A stretch of 64,000 bases of DNA from JBFAPK01 sp040676675 (GTDB taxonomy: Bacteria; Actinomycetota; Actinomycetes; Mycobacteriales; Micromonosporaceae): the NCBI RefSeq assembly GCF_040676675.1, contig NZ_JBFAPK010000029.1, positions 54,717 through 118,716 of the forward strand, in the 5' to 3' direction. This document shows positions 1 through 7,252 of this stretch, piece by piece. The translations under genes and the position numbers were made by a program. The notes beneath the pieces are model-generated. The model ran no database searches and was not told the DNA's origin. It saw only the letters and a program-made list of their open reading frames with translations. Position 1 is the first letter of the stretch; each line of letters starts with the position of its first letter.

Positions 1-153
1 CTCGCCGTGGTGCGCCGGCTGGCCCGCGCGGCGGTGGTGCTGGCGGCCGGCCGGGTCGCCTGGTCCGGCGACGCGGGGGAGCTGCTGCGCTCGACCGCAC
101 TGACCAGGTCGCTGCTGGGCGTCGGAGTGGCGAGCGGAGAGGTGGCCGCGTAG
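1..153 (+). CDS. ABC transporter ATP-binding protein, C-terminal end (LivF/LivG type), partial
   Basis: Only the last 50 codons lie inside the window; the gene begins upstream and ends with TAG at 151-153. The tail (Ala/Arg-rich helix, AGRVAWSG segment, then a short helix ending LLGVG) resembles the C-terminus of the ATPases that energise branched-chain amino acid transporters. The stop codon shares its last base with the GTG start of the following permease, so the genes are translationally coupled. No Walker motifs are visible in this fragment, so the assignment rests mainly on context. Confidence 0.6.
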   Translation, partial: LAVVRRLARAAVVLAAGRVAWSGDAGELLRSTALTRSLLGVGVASGEVAA

Positions 154-1043
154 TGGGCACGATCGTGTTGTTGACGCTGACCGGGCTCGGGCTGGCCGCG
201 CTCTACTTCCTGGTCGCCTCCGGACTGTCCCTGGTCTTCGGCCTCGCCGACGTGCTGAACTTCGCCCACGGGCTCTTCCTCTCCGTCGGTGCGTACGCCA
301 CCTGGTGGGCGGCGGGGCACCTGCCCGGCGCCGGCCCCGGCGGGTTCGGCTTCGTCGTGGCGGTCGCCTTCGGCGTGGCCGCCGGCGCGGTGGTCGGGAT
401 GCTGGTCGAGCTGGTCATGATCAGGCCGCTCTACTCGCGCACCATCGAGCAGGTTCTCGTGACGGTCGGGCTCTCGCTGGCCGGCGTGGCGCTGTTGCAG
501 GCCACCTGGGGTGCCGACGCCCGGCCGTTCCCGCGCCCGAGGTGGACCACCCAGGTCACCTCGGTGCTCGGCGCGAAGGTACCGAACTCGGGCCTGCTGC
601 TGGTCGTCGCCGCGGTCGTGGTGCTCGCCGCCCTGCTCGGCTTCCTCCGCTACACCCGGTACGGGCTGGTGATCCGGGCCGGGGTGGAGAACCGCGAGAT
701 GGTGACCGCGCTCGGCATCGACGTACGGAAGGCGTTCACGCTGGTCTTCGCGATCGGCGGGGCCGCCGCGGCGCTGGCCGGGGCGCTCGGCGGGGTTTAC
801 TTCGGTTCCGTCTCGCCCGGCCAGGGCGGGTCGCTGCTCATCTTCGCCTTCATCGTGGTGGTGATCGGCGGGATGGGCTCGGTCGTCGGCTCGGCGTACG
901 CGGCCGTCGCCGTCGGCCTGCTCCAGCAGTTCGTGAACTACTACGGGACCTCGGGCGCCGGGGACATCTGCGTGGTCGCGCTGCTCGCGATCGTGCTGCT
1001 GCTCCGCCCGCAGGGGATCGCCGGAAAGGCGGCCACCGCATGA
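153..1043 (+). CDS. livH: Branched-chain amino acid ABC transporter permease, LivH type
   Basis: A 296-residue integral membrane protein with about eight hydrophobic segments. It carries the LivH-type pattern: an N-terminal GLSLVFGLADVLNFAHG segment (residues ~24-40) and the EAA-like GIDVRKAFTLVFAIGG loop (~188-203). With the partial ATPase upstream and the LivM-type permease downstream it forms the core of a Liv-type importer. The substrate could be branched-chain amino acids, urea or amides; the permease alone does not decide this. GTG start at 153, overlapping the upstream stop by one base; its stop overlaps the next start by four bases (ATGA). Confidence 0.88.
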   Translation: MGTIVLLTLTGLGLAALYFLVASGLSLVFGLADVLNFAHGLFLSVGAYATWWAAGHLPGAGPGGFGFVVAVAFGVAAGAVVGMLVELVMIRPLYSRTIEQVLVTVGLSLAGVALLQATWGADARPFPRPRWTTQVTSVLGAKVPNSGLLLVVAAVVVLAALLGFLRYTRYGLVIRAGVENREMVTALGIDVRKAFTLVFAIGGAAAALAGALGGVYFGSVSPGQGGSLLIFAFIVVVIGGMGSVVGSAYAAVAVGLLQQFVNYYGTSGAGDICVVALLAIVLLLRPQGIAGKAATA

Positions 1044-2176
1044 GCCAGGTAGAGACGCCGGCCGCCTCGTCCGCGACGGCGGCGGAGCCGGTACCGGCGG
1101 TGGCGCCCCGGAGCCGGTGGGCGGCCGTACGCCCGTTCCTGCCGCTGGTCGCCCTGGTGGTGTTCGCCGCCCTGCCCTATTCGAGCCTGAGCATCCCCGG
1201 CGTCTTCGACGGGGCGCTCAACCAGCCCGGCACCCTGCAACTGCTCGCGATCTGCCTGGTCTTCGGCGGGCTCGCGGCCAGCTACGACCTGCTCTTCGGC
1301 CGGACCGGCATGCTCTCCTTCGGGCACGCCCTCTACTTCGCCGCCGGCGTCTACGGCACCGACATCCTGATCACCAAGGTCGGGCTGCCGCTGTGGCAGG
1401 CGGCGCTGTTGGCGATCGCCGGCGGGGCGATCCTGGCCGGGCTGCTGGGAGCGGTGGCGCTGCGTACCGCCGGCATCGCCTTCGCGATGGTGACGCTCGC
1501 CTTCGCCCAGGTCGGCGCGATCCTGGTGGCCCGCGACTTCGGCGGCCTGACCGGGGGCGAGGAGGGGCTGCCGCTGGACGTCTCCGGCCTGCCGGCCGCG
1601 CTGGTCGGCGTCGCGAACACGGTGAACCTCTACTGGCTGGCCCTCGCCTTCCTGGTGCTGGTCGTCCTCGTGGTGCACCGGGTGGCGAACTCGCCGACCG
1701 GCCGCGTACTGGCCGGGCTGCGCGACGACGAGCGGCGGATCGGGGTGCTCGGGCTGGACCCGTACCGGTTCAAGCTGGTCGCCTTCGTCCTGGCCGGTAC
1801 CCTCGCCGCCACCGGCGGGGTGGTCTACTGCCTCATCGTGGGCGGCGCCTCGCCGCACGTCACCTCCTCCGACCTGACGCTGTCGCTGCTGGTCATGGTG
1901 GTGCTGGGCGGCCCGGGTACGCGCTGGGGCCCGGTCCTCGGCGGGGTCCTCTACACCTACCTCGACCACCGGCTGACCGCGTTCGGCTCCTCGTCGGCGG
2001 TGGACGCGCTTCCCGGGGTGCTCAGCGGGCCGCTCTCCCAGCCGCTCTTCGTGCTCGGCACGGTCTTCATCCTGGCGGTCTACTTCTTCCCGGGCGGTTT
2101 GGCCGGCCTCGCCGCCCGGCTCGGCCCGCTGCGCCAGCTCGGTGCGTCCGCCCGTCGCGACAAATACCGAGAATGA
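1040..2176 (+). CDS. livM: Branched-chain amino acid ABC transporter permease, LivM type
   Basis: A 378-residue membrane protein that begins at the ATG overlapping the stop of livH, although the open frame extends further upstream. After a ~30-residue Ala/Pro-rich cytoplasmic leader come about nine hydrophobic segments, with the LivM hallmark GRTGMLSFGHALYFAAG near residues 93-109 and the loop GLRDDERRIGVLGLDPYRFK (~227-246). It is the partner permease of LivH. The last codons and stop lie within a long inverted repeat at 2160-2219. No periplasmic binding protein is seen downstream, so it is probably upstream of the window. Confidence 0.88.
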   Translation: MSQVETPAASSATAAEPVPAVAPRSRWAAVRPFLPLVALVVFAALPYSSLSIPGVFDGALNQPGTLQLLAICLVFGGLAASYDLLFGRTGMLSFGHALYFAAGVYGTDILITKVGLPLWQAALLAIAGGAILAGLLGAVALRTAGIAFAMVTLAFAQVGAILVARDFGGLTGGEEGLPLDVSGLPAALVGVANTVNLYWLALAFLVLVVLVVHRVANSPTGRVLAGLRDDERRIGVLGLDPYRFKLVAFVLAGTLAATGGVVYCLIVGGASPHVTSSDLTLSLLVMVVLGGPGTRWGPVLGGVLYTYLDHRLTAFGSSSAVDALPGVLSGPLSQPLFVLGTVFILAVYFFPGGLAGLAARLGPLRQLGASARRDKYRE

Positions 2177-2219
2177 GTGGCTGTCCCGCACCGGATAGCC
2201 ACTCATTCTCGGTATTTGT
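2160..2219. repeat. Long perfect inverted repeat (hairpin) over the livM stop codon
   Basis: Arms 2160-2182 and 2197-2219 are perfect 23-base complements. Four more pairs (one G-T) extend the stem inward, leaving a six-base loop. The stem is AT-richer than its surroundings and contains the livM stop codon. It separates livM from the convergent MFS gene, so a bidirectional terminator is the simplest role, though no T-tract follows. Confidence 0.75.
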
Positions 2220-2259
2220 GCCGTTCGCGGCGGCGCCCGCAAGGTCGCGGCGGCGCCCG

Positions 2260-3684
2260 TCAGCCCCGATGCCGGCCCGGCAGCCCGAGGGCGAGCAGCG
2301 CGCCGACGGCGACGACGGCCGCGCCGACCAGCACCGCCGGCTCCAGCCCGGCCACGAAGGAGTCGCCGCTGGTGTAGTCGCCCCGGCTCGCGAAGACCGA
2401 GGCGAGCACGGCGACCCCCACCGCCACGCCGAGTTCGCGGATCGTGTTGCTGGTGCCGGAGGCGACGCCCCGGGACTCGGCCGGCACGCTACTGAGCGTG
2501 ACGGTGCTCAGCGGCGCGAACGTGAGCCCCATGCCGATGCCGGCCAGCGCGAGCGGGACGACCATCGTGGCGTAGTCGGCGTCGGCGGTGCTGACCAGGG
2601 CGAGCCAGCCGAGGGCGGCGGCGAGCAGCACCTGCCCGGTGACGACCAGCGACCGGGCGCCGACCCGGCCGACCAGCAGCCCGGCGGTCGGGGCGACCAC
2701 CATGGGCGCCATCGTCCAGGGCATCGTCCGTACGCCCGCGCCGAGCGGGTCGTAGCCCTGCGCCACCTGGAAGTACTGGGCGAGCAGGAAGACCGAGCCG
2801 AAGACGCCGAGCGAGAAGGCGAACGACACGGCGTTGACGAGGCTGAACGCGCGGGAGCGGAAGAGCCGCAACGGCAGCATCGGGGCGGGGGCGCGCCGCT
2901 CCCAGAGCACGAAGGCGCCGAGCAGCACGACTCCCGCGGTGATCGCGCCCAGCACCCGGCCGGAGGTCCAGCCGTGGTCCTGGCCGTGCACGATGCCCCA
3001 GATCAGCGCCAGCATGCCGGTGGCGGAGAGGACCAGGCCGACCGGGTCGAGCCGGGGAGCCGTCCCCCGGGACTCCCGCAGCACCGTGGCGACGAGCACC
3101 AGCGCGACCACCCCGACGGGGACGTTCAGCCAGAAGATCCAGCTCCAGTGCAGTCCGTTGGTGACGGCGCCGCCCACGACCGGGCCGACCGCGACACCGA
3201 GGCCGCTGATCCCGCCCCAGATCCCGACCGCGGCGTTGCGCAGCCGGTCGGGGACCGCGGCGGCGAGCAGGGTCAGTGACAGCGGCATCACCGCGGCTCC
3301 GGCCGCGCCCTGCACCCCACGGGCGGCGGTGAGCATCCAGGGTTCGGTGGCGAGCGCGCAGGCGGCGGAGGCGAGGGTGAAGAGCGCGATGCCGGCGAGG
3401 AACAGGCGCCGCCGGCCGATCCGGTCGCCGAGCGCCGCGGCGGTGAGCAGCAGCGCGGCGAAGGGCAGCGTGTAGGCGTTGACGAACCACTGGAGGTCGG
3501 TCAGGGAGGCGCCGAGTTCGGTCTTGATCACCGGCAGCGCCGTGGTCACCACCAGGTTGTCGAGGGTGACCATGAACATCGGTACGCCGACCGCGGCGAG
3601 CACGGCGGCCAGCGGACGGGCCGCGGCCGGCCGGGACGGGCCGGGATCGGGCGGCGCGGCGGTTTCCAGGACGGCGCTGGTCAT
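2260..3684 (-). CDS. MFS efflux transporter, DHA2 (EmrB/QacA) family
   Basis: A 474-residue, 14-TM-type drug exporter. Motifs seen are the DNLVVTTALPVIKTELG first-helix signature (~42-58), the motif-A loop GDRIGRRRLFLAG (~86-98) and the motif-C region GISGLGVAVGPVVGG (~150-164). Such proteins expel drugs or cationic compounds using the proton gradient. The ATG at 3684 is preceded by AAGGAG at good spacing, although the frame stays open much further upstream. It is transcribed divergently from a TetR regulator, and the shared 96-base gap holds two identical-class palindromes (3701-3716 and 3736-3751), so it is probably repressed by that TetR. Substrate unknown. Confidence 0.9.
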   Translation of the reverse strand: MTSAVLETAAPPDPGPSRPAAARPLAAVLAAVGVPMFMVTLDNLVVTTALPVIKTELGASLTDLQWFVNAYTLPFAALLLTAAALGDRIGRRRLFLAGIALFTLASAACALATEPWMLTAARGVQGAAGAAVMPLSLTLLAAAVPDRLRNAAVGIWGGISGLGVAVGPVVGGAVTNGLHWSWIFWLNVPVGVVALVLVATVLRESRGTAPRLDPVGLVLSATGMLALIWGIVHGQDHGWTSGRVLGAITAGVVLLGAFVLWERRAPAPMLPLRLFRSRAFSLVNAVSFAFSLGVFGSVFLLAQYFQVAQGYDPLGAGVRTMPWTMAPMVVAPTAGLLVGRVGARSLVVTGQVLLAAALGWLALVSTADADYATMVVPLALAGIGMGLTFAPLSTVTLSSVPAESRGVASGTSNTIRELGVAVGVAVLASVFASRGDYTSGDSFVAGLEPAVLVGAAVVAVGALLALGLPGRHRG

Positions 3685-3700
3685 GGGAGGGCTCCTTGTT

Positions 3701-3716
3701 GTTATCCACTGATAAC
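3701..3716. promoter_or_regulatory. TetR-type operator 1
   Basis: GTTATCCACTGATAAC is a GTTATC-N4-GATAAC dyad in the gap between the divergent DHA2 transporter and tetR genes, 17 bases before the transporter start. It matches the site at 3736-3751 at 15 of 16 bases. Assignment to the adjacent TetR is inferred. Confidence 0.7.
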
Positions 3717-3735
3717 TTGTGCTGAAGCCAAAGTA

Positions 3736-3751
3736 GTTATCGACTGATAAC
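3736..3751. promoter_or_regulatory. TetR-type operator 2
   Basis: GTTATCGACTGATAAC is the second GTTATC-N4-GATAAC dyad, centred 35 bases from the first and 30 bases before the tetR start. Two sites would allow coordinate repression of the pump and self-repression of the regulator. Confidence 0.7.
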
Positions 3752-3780
3752 ATGTCAACCGCCGAACCGAGGAGGGCACG

Positions 3781-4338
3781 ATGGCAAGGACCCGGATGAC
3801 CGCCGCCGAACGCGGCGAACAGCTGGTGCGGGCGGCCGTGCGGGCGTTCGCGACGACCGGGTACGCCGGCACCAGCACCGACGACGTGGCCCGGCTCGCC
3901 GGGGTCTCCCAGCCGTACGTGATCCGGCTCTTCGGCTCCAAGCAGCGGCTCTTCATCGCCGCCATCGACCACGCGAGCGCCCGGATCGAGCAGGCGTTCC
4001 GCGACGCGGCGGCCGAGCGGGCCGACCTGAAGAGCCTCGGCACGGCGTACGAGCGGCTGCTCGCCGAGCGGGAACTGCTCGCGGTCCTCCTGCACGGCTT
4101 CGCGGCCAGCTCCGAGCCGGAGATCGGCGAGCGGGTCCGGGAGTGCTTCGGCCGGATCTACGCCGAGGTGCGGAGGCTGACCGGCGCGGACCCCGAGCAG
4201 GCCCGGGACTTCCTGTCGACGGGGATGCTGCTCACCGTGCTGGCCTCGATGCGGGTGCTCGGCCCCGACGCGGTGCCCCCGCAGCCCTGGATGTCCGAGC
4301 TCGCCGCCGCCGTCAAGGCGGACGACACTTGTCTCTGA
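3781..4338 (+). CDS. TetR/AcrR family transcriptional regulator
   Basis: A 185-residue regulator. The N-terminal helix-turn-helix spans about residues 13-58, with the pattern AAVRAFATTGYAGTSTDDVARLAGVS then the LFGSKQRLF recognition segment, here in short form. The C-terminal helical domain should bind the inducer. The ATG at 3781 follows GAGGAGGG. It is divergent from the DHA2 efflux pump and the two shared palindromes make it the likely local repressor. The ligand is unknown. Confidence 0.9.
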   Translation: MARTRMTAAERGEQLVRAAVRAFATTGYAGTSTDDVARLAGVSQPYVIRLFGSKQRLFIAAIDHASARIEQAFRDAAAERADLKSLGTAYERLLAERELLAVLLHGFAASSEPEIGERVRECFGRIYAEVRRLTGADPEQARDFLSTGMLLTVLASMRVLGPDAVPPQPWMSELAAAVKADDTCL

Positions 4339-4516
4339 TCTTCGACTCCGCGTCGGGATCGCGCTACTGCCGGGAGGCGGGGTGTGCCGTGCGCCGGAGG
4401 TTCCGGTTCGGGACGGCAGGGGTGCTCCGGGGTGCCGGAGGCCCCGGTCTTCCCGATCCGGCGTGACCTTGGCGCCGAGGCTGGGGTTGGTCGGACGGCG
4501 CTGGTAGAAATGCCGG

Positions 4517-6718
4517 ATGGGTGAGGACCGGGGCGCCGTACGCGAGCGAGCCGAGGCGGTGCTGCGCCGCCTGGCCGGCGAGCACGCGCGGCTGCGCGAC
4601 GACCAGTGGCGGGCGATCGAGGCGCTCGTCGTCGACCGGCGGCGGGTGCTCTGCGTACAGCGCACCGGGTGGGGCAAGTCCGCGGTCTACTTCGTGGCGA
4701 CCGCGCTGCTCCGCGCCGGCGAGTCCGGGCCCGGAGCCGGGAGCGCGCCAGGACCCGCAGCCGCGAGCGCGCCCGGATCGGGCGTCGGCGCCGGGCCGAC
4801 CGTGATCGTGTCGCCGCTGCTGGCGTTGATGCGCAACCAGGTCGAGGCGGCGGCGCGGGCGGGGATCCGGGCCCGGACCATCAACTCGGCCAACCTCGAC
4901 GAGTGGGACGAGATCACCGCCGAGATCCGGTCCGGCACGGTCGACGTCCTGCTGATCAGCCCGGAACGCCTGAACAACCCGGACTTCCGGGACAACGTGC
5001 TCCCCCGGCTGGCGGCCACCACCGGGCTGCTCGTGGTGGACGAGGCGCACTGCGTCTCCGACTGGGGGCACGACTTCCGGCCCGACTACCGCCGGCTGCG
5101 TACCTTCCTGGCGAACCTGCCGGCCGGTACCCCCGTGCTGGCCACCACCGCGACCGCGAACGCCCGGGTCACCCAGGACGTCGCGGAGCAGCTGAACGAC
5201 GGCGGGCTCGGCGACGCGCTGGTGCTGCGCGGCGGGCTCGACCGGGAGTCGCTGCGGCTGGGCGTACTCGACCTGCCGAGCCCCGCGCACCGGCTCGGCT
5301 GGTTGGCCGACCATCTCGACGAACTGCCCGGCTCGGGGATCGTCTACACGCTCACGGTGGCGGCGGCCGGCGAGACGGCCGAGTTCCTGCGCTCGCGCGG
5401 GTACGCCGTCGCCTCGTACACCGGGCAGGCCGACGACGCCGACCGGCGCGCGGCCGAGCAGGACCTCCTCGACAACAAGATCAAGGCGTTGGTGGCCACC
5501 TCCGCGCTGGGCATGGGATTCGACAAGCCGGACCTGGGCTTCGTCGTGCACCTGGGCGCACCGCCGTCGCCGATCGCCTACTACCAGCAGGTCGGGCGCG
5601 CGGGCCGGGCCGTGGAGCACGCCGAGGTGCTGCTGCTGCCGGGCCGGGAGGACCAGGCGATCTGGCGCTACTTCGCCTCGCTGGCCTTCCCGCCCGAGGA
5701 GCAGGTGCGCGCGGTGCTCGCGGCGCTGAGCGAGGACCGCCCGCTCTCCACCCCGGCGCTGGAACCGATCGTCGACCTGCGCCGGGCCCGGCTGGAGCTG
5801 ATGCTCAAGGTGCTCGACGTGGACGGGGCGGTACGCCGGGTCCGGGGCGGTTGGGTGGCCACCGGCGAGCCGTGGCGGTACGACGGCGAGCGGCTGCGGC
5901 GGGTCGCCGAGGCGCGGACGACCGAACAGCAGGCGATGCGCGAGTACGCGACCACCCCCGGCTGCCGGATGGAGTTCCTGCGGCGCTGCCTGGACGACGT
6001 CGACGCGGCCCCCTGCGGCCGCTGCGACCGCTGCGCGGGGCCCCGCTACCCGCTCGACGTCTCGCCCGCCGCGCTCGCCGCCGCCCAGGCGTTCCTCGGC
6101 CGGCCCGGAGTGGAGATCGCGCCGAAGAAGCTCTGGCCGACCGGGCTGGAGGCGGTCGGGGTACCGCTGCGCGGCAAGATCCCGCCGGACGAGCAGGTGC
6201 TGCCCGGCCGGGCCGTCGGGCGCCTCTCCGATTTGGGCTGGGGCGGCCGGCTGCGGGGTCTGGTCGGCCCGGAGGCGCCGGACACCGCGCTCCCCGACGA
6301 CGTGGCCGGGGCCGTGGTGGAGGTGCTCAAGGCGTGGGCGCACGGGGACGATCCCTGGCCGGCCCGGCCGGTGGGGGTGGTCGCCGTCGGGTCGCGCCGC
6401 CACCCCGAGCTGGTACGGAGCCTGGCCGGGCGGATCGCGACCGTCGGGCGGCTGCCGCTGCTCGGCGAGGTGCCGGCGCGGACGGCGGCGCCGGGCGAAC
6501 CGGCGGCCCGGGGCAACAGCGCCCAGCGGGTACGCGCGCTGCACGGTGCCTTCGCGGTCCCGGACGGGTTGGCCGAGGCGCTGGCCGGGCTGGCCGGCCC
6601 GGTGCTGCTCGTCGACGACATGGTCGACTCCGGCTGGACCATGACGATGGTGGGCGGGCTGCTGCGCGCGGCCGGCGCGCCGGCGGTGCTGCCGCTCGCG
6701 CTCGCGCTGGCCGGCTGA
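4517..6718 (+). CDS. recQ: RecQ-family ATP-dependent DNA helicase with C-terminal phosphoribosyltransferase-like segment
   Basis: A 733-residue protein. The helicase core has the Walker A variant QRTGWGKSAVYF (~48-59), DEAH box at ~174-177, ATATAN motif III (~211) and the motif VI region QQVGRAGRAVEHAE. A Cys cluster (C483, C491, then CGRCDRC at ~500-506) matches the RecQ zinc module. An Ala/Gly/Pro-rich insert lies just after Walker A (~67-93). The last ~230 residues are not standard RecQ/HRDC: they end with VLLVDDMVDSGWT (~696-708), the PRPP-binding-loop pattern of ComF-like phosphoribosyltransferases. Role: 3'-5' DNA unwinding; the tail's role is unknown. A 26-base perfect palindrome follows the stop. 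Confidence 0.9.
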   Translation: MGEDRGAVRERAEAVLRRLAGEHARLRDDQWRAIEALVVDRRRVLCVQRTGWGKSAVYFVATALLRAGESGPGAGSAPGPAAASAPGSGVGAGPTVIVSPLLALMRNQVEAAARAGIRARTINSANLDEWDEITAEIRSGTVDVLLISPERLNNPDFRDNVLPRLAATTGLLVVDEAHCVSDWGHDFRPDYRRLRTFLANLPAGTPVLATTATANARVTQDVAEQLNDGGLGDALVLRGGLDRESLRLGVLDLPSPAHRLGWLADHLDELPGSGIVYTLTVAAAGETAEFLRSRGYAVASYTGQADDADRRAAEQDLLDNKIKALVATSALGMGFDKPDLGFVVHLGAPPSPIAYYQQVGRAGRAVEHAEVLLLPGREDQAIWRYFASLAFPPEEQVRAVLAALSEDRPLSTPALEPIVDLRRARLELMLKVLDVDGAVRRVRGGWVATGEPWRYDGERLRRVAEARTTEQQAMREYATTPGCRMEFLRRCLDDVDAAPCGRCDRCAGPRYPLDVSPAALAAAQAFLGRPGVEIAPKKLWPTGLEAVGVPLRGKIPPDEQVLPGRAVGRLSDLGWGGRLRGLVGPEAPDTALPDDVAGAVVEVLKAWAHGDDPWPARPVGVVAVGSRRHPELVRSLAGRIATVGRLPLLGEVPARTAAPGEPAARGNSAQRVRALHGAFAVPDGLAEALAGLAGPVLLVDDMVDSGWTMTMVGGLLRAAGAPAVLPLALALAG

Positions 6719-6726
6719 GCCGGCCG

Positions 6727-6752
6727 GTGGTCGGCCGAATTCGGCCGACCAC
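6727..6752. terminator. Perfect 26-base palindrome between convergent recQ and arsR
   Basis: The bases at 6727-6739 and 6740-6752 are perfect complements centred on GAATTC. The site lies nine bases after the recQ stop and 44 bases before the end of the convergent arsR gene, so a shared bidirectional terminator is likely. There is no T-tract. Confidence 0.55.
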
Positions 6753-6796
6753 GTGCCCTGCTCGGCGTCCGGCCGGCGCCGGGTGGCCCTTCGTCG

Positions 6797-7144
6797 TTAC
6801 CGCCAGCCGGCGATCACCTCACTCCCCGCCGCGATGGCGAGGTCGAGCAGGCCGGGAAATCGGGCGTCGAGCTCCTCCCGGCGTAGCCGGTTCAGTCGCC
6901 GGGTTCCCTCGTCCCGCTGGCGGATCACGCCGGCCTCCCGGAGCGCCCTGAAGTGGCCGCTCTGGGTGGACTTGCTCACCGGCAGCGCGAAGGTCGTGCA
7001 GGCCAGTTCGCCGTCGGGCTCGGCCTCGGCGAGTCGGGCGACGATGGCGAGCCGTACGGGGTCGCTCAGCGCCGCCAGCACGGTGGTGAACCGCAGCTGG
7101 GTGCGTTCGGGGTGGACGAGTTCCGTCGCGGTACGGCTGGCCAT
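6797..7144 (-). CDS. ArsR-family winged-helix regulator
   Basis: A 115-residue protein with the ArsR-type fold: ALSDPVRLAIVARL (helix 1-2, ~25-38), then the recognition part PVSKSTQSGHFRALREAGVI (~54-73) and the wing RQRDEGTRRLNRLR. No metal-binding Cys pair is visible, so it probably senses an organic signal rather than metal. Start ATG at 7144; the open frame continues upstream only as a shadow of the divergent gene. It is divergent from an MFS transporter and three related palindromes fill the gap, which makes it the likely repressor of both genes. Confidence 0.88.
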   Translation of the reverse strand: MASRTATELVHPERTQLRFTTVLAALSDPVRLAIVARLAEAEPDGELACTTFALPVSKSTQSGHFRALREAGVIRQRDEGTRRLNRLRREELDARFPGLLDLAIAAGSEVIAGWR

Positions 7145-7162
7145 GTCTCCAGGGTAGCCGCC

Positions 7163-7183
7163 ATGTTCAGGTCCGCCGAACAT
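7163..7183. promoter_or_regulatory. ArsR-type operator 1 (ATGTTC-N9-GAACAT)
   Basis: First of three 21-base dyads of the form ATGTTC-N9-GAACAT between arsR and the MFS gene, 18 bases upstream of the arsR start. Assigned to the local regulator by position. Confidence 0.7.
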
Positions 7184-7187
7184 CTCT

Positions 7188-7208
7188 ATGTTCGACGAAC
7201 CCGAACAT
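7188..7208. promoter_or_regulatory. ArsR-type operator 2 (ATGTTC-N9-GAACAT)
   Basis: Second dyad, centred 25 bases from the first. Its inner nine bases resemble those of operator 3 (GRCGAAYCC), so copies 2 and 3 are closest to each other. Confidence 0.7.
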
Positions 7209-7213
7209 CTGCT

Positions 7214-7234
7214 ATGTTCGGCGAATCCGAACAT
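7214..7234. promoter_or_regulatory. ArsR-type operator 3 (ATGTTC-N9-GAACAT)
   Basis: Third dyad, centred 26 bases from the second and ending 18 bases before the MFS start at 7253. Its first three bases could also serve as an in-frame ATG for the transporter, but the better ribosome binding site (GGAGG at 7242) favours 7253. Confidence 0.7.
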
Positions 7235-7252
7235 GATGGTCTGGAGGAACCC

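Noticed and set aside
4364..6544. A minus-strand 726-codon frame opposite recQ
   Set aside because: It is a shadow of the RecQ gene with no start signal, domain or plausible composition.
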